From: Desulfobacterales bacterium
Lineage (GTDB): Bacteria; Desulfobacterota; Syntrophobacteria; B119-G9
Assembly: GCA_026992215.1 (NCBI GenBank)
Contig: JALXAI010000356.1
Location: 1 to 5,064, forward strand
DNA length: 5,064 nt
Direction: 5' to 3'
The translations under genes and the position numbers were made by a program. Positions 4,768 to 5,064 of this stretch are shown here, in pieces. The first letter of the stretch is position 1; every line of letters begins with the position of its first letter. The notes under the pieces are model-generated. The model ran no database searches. It was not told where the DNA came from and saw only the letters and a list, made by a program, of their open reading frames with translations.

Positions 4768-5064
4768 GCCGGAATTAGTAAAGGAGTATTTTCTTAACCT
4801 GGGGCCTCAGCACCCGAGTACCCACGGTGTTTTGCGGGTGTTGTTGAAGCTCGACGGTGAATATATTGTTGAGGCCGATCCGATAATAGGATACGGGCAC
4901 AGGGGCCACGAAAAGATGGCCGAAAACAGGACTTACCGGCAATTTATGCCCAATCCGTCCAGGGTCGATTACCTGTCGGGTTTCCTGTACAATCACGGTT
5001 ACGTGCTGGCGGTGGAAAAGCTTATGGGGCTTGAAGTCCCGGAACGAGCTAAATATATCCGGGT
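4754..5064 (+). CDS. nuoD: NADH-quinone oxidoreductase subunit D (49 kDa type), 5' part
   Basis: The first 103 codons of nuoD; the gene continues beyond the right edge (full family length about 370-420). NuoD forms the quinone-binding pocket of complex I with NuoB. Visible motifs are GPQHPSTHGVLRV (17-29), IGYGHRGHEK (45-54), RVDYLSG (70-76) and a VEKLMGLEVPERA stretch (87-99). H24 and Y73 are 49 residues apart, the same spacing as His38 and Tyr87 in Thermus Nqo4, the residues that hold the quinone head group. The ATG at 4754 lies inside nuoC, 14 nt before its stop. A GGAAGAG at 4737-4743 is a possible ribosome binding site with a slightly long 10-nt gap. The rest of the operon should follow downstream. 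Confidence 0.95.
   Translation, partial: MTNSEPELVKEYFLNLGPQHPSTHGVLRVLLKLDGEYIVEADPIIGYGHRGHEKMAENRTYRQFMPNPSRVDYLSGFLYNHGYVLAVEKLMGLEVPERAKYIR

Noticed and set aside
1..5064. tRNA genes, attachment-site duplications and CRISPR arrays
   Set aside because: None was seen on either strand by eye. The integrase has no visible flanking tRNA or direct repeats, and no regularly spaced repeats occur. A tRNAscan-SE or CRISPR finder run would settle this.
1435..5064. A functional link between the M3 peptidase and complex I
   Set aside because: They are divergent, almost 500 nt apart, and no complex I role for M3 peptidases is known to me. Adjacency alone is not evidence.

Overview
The window reads as a piece of chromosome from an anaerobic bacterium, most likely in the Desulfobacterota (former Deltaproteobacteria) or a nearby lineage. 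The reasons are the style of the complex I subunits (separate NuoC and NuoD, NuoD with YGHRGHEK) and the close resemblance of the integrase to integrases I associate with that group. Base composition looks moderate and even by eye. No rRNA, tRNA or CRISPR array is visible.

Left third (1 to about 1430), minus strand: an accessory island showing decay. Reading in the direction of transcription, it has a tyrosine recombinase with a complete catalytic domain but no recognisable N-terminus and two reading-frame breaks. Next comes a candidate promoter with a 15-nt inverted repeat, then a DUF4258-type toxin gene broken by one frame shift near its 3' end. The last gene is the start of a YgiT/MqsA-type zinc-finger antitoxin, which runs off the left edge. 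The DUF4258 and YgiT genes form a toxin-antitoxin pair in toxin-first order. All three frame breaks need exactly one extra base to restore the protein, so they are either real decay or recurrent sequencing errors.

Middle (1435-2907), minus strand: an intact gene for an M3-family zinc metallopeptidase (oligoendopeptidase-like), starting at an internal ATG with a strong ribosome binding site. A divergent intergenic region of about 495 bases (2908-3402) follows. It holds several inverted repeats and a candidate promoter, but no gene I can support.

Right third (3403-5064), plus strand: the start of an operon for respiratory complex I (NADH:quinone oxidoreductase type), nuoA-nuoB-nuoC-nuoD, with nuoD cut by the window end. 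Each gene overlaps the next (19, 26 and 14 nt), which suggests translational coupling. NuoA is the small membrane subunit. NuoB carries cluster N2 next to the quinone site, NuoC is a peripheral-arm subunit, and NuoD supplies the quinone-binding His and Tyr.

I do not see a clearly undescribed system. The most informative signals are the recoverable frame breaks in the toxin and integrase, the palindrome in the toxin-antitoxin promoter, and an unexplained block of about 175 bases where the integrase N-terminus should be.
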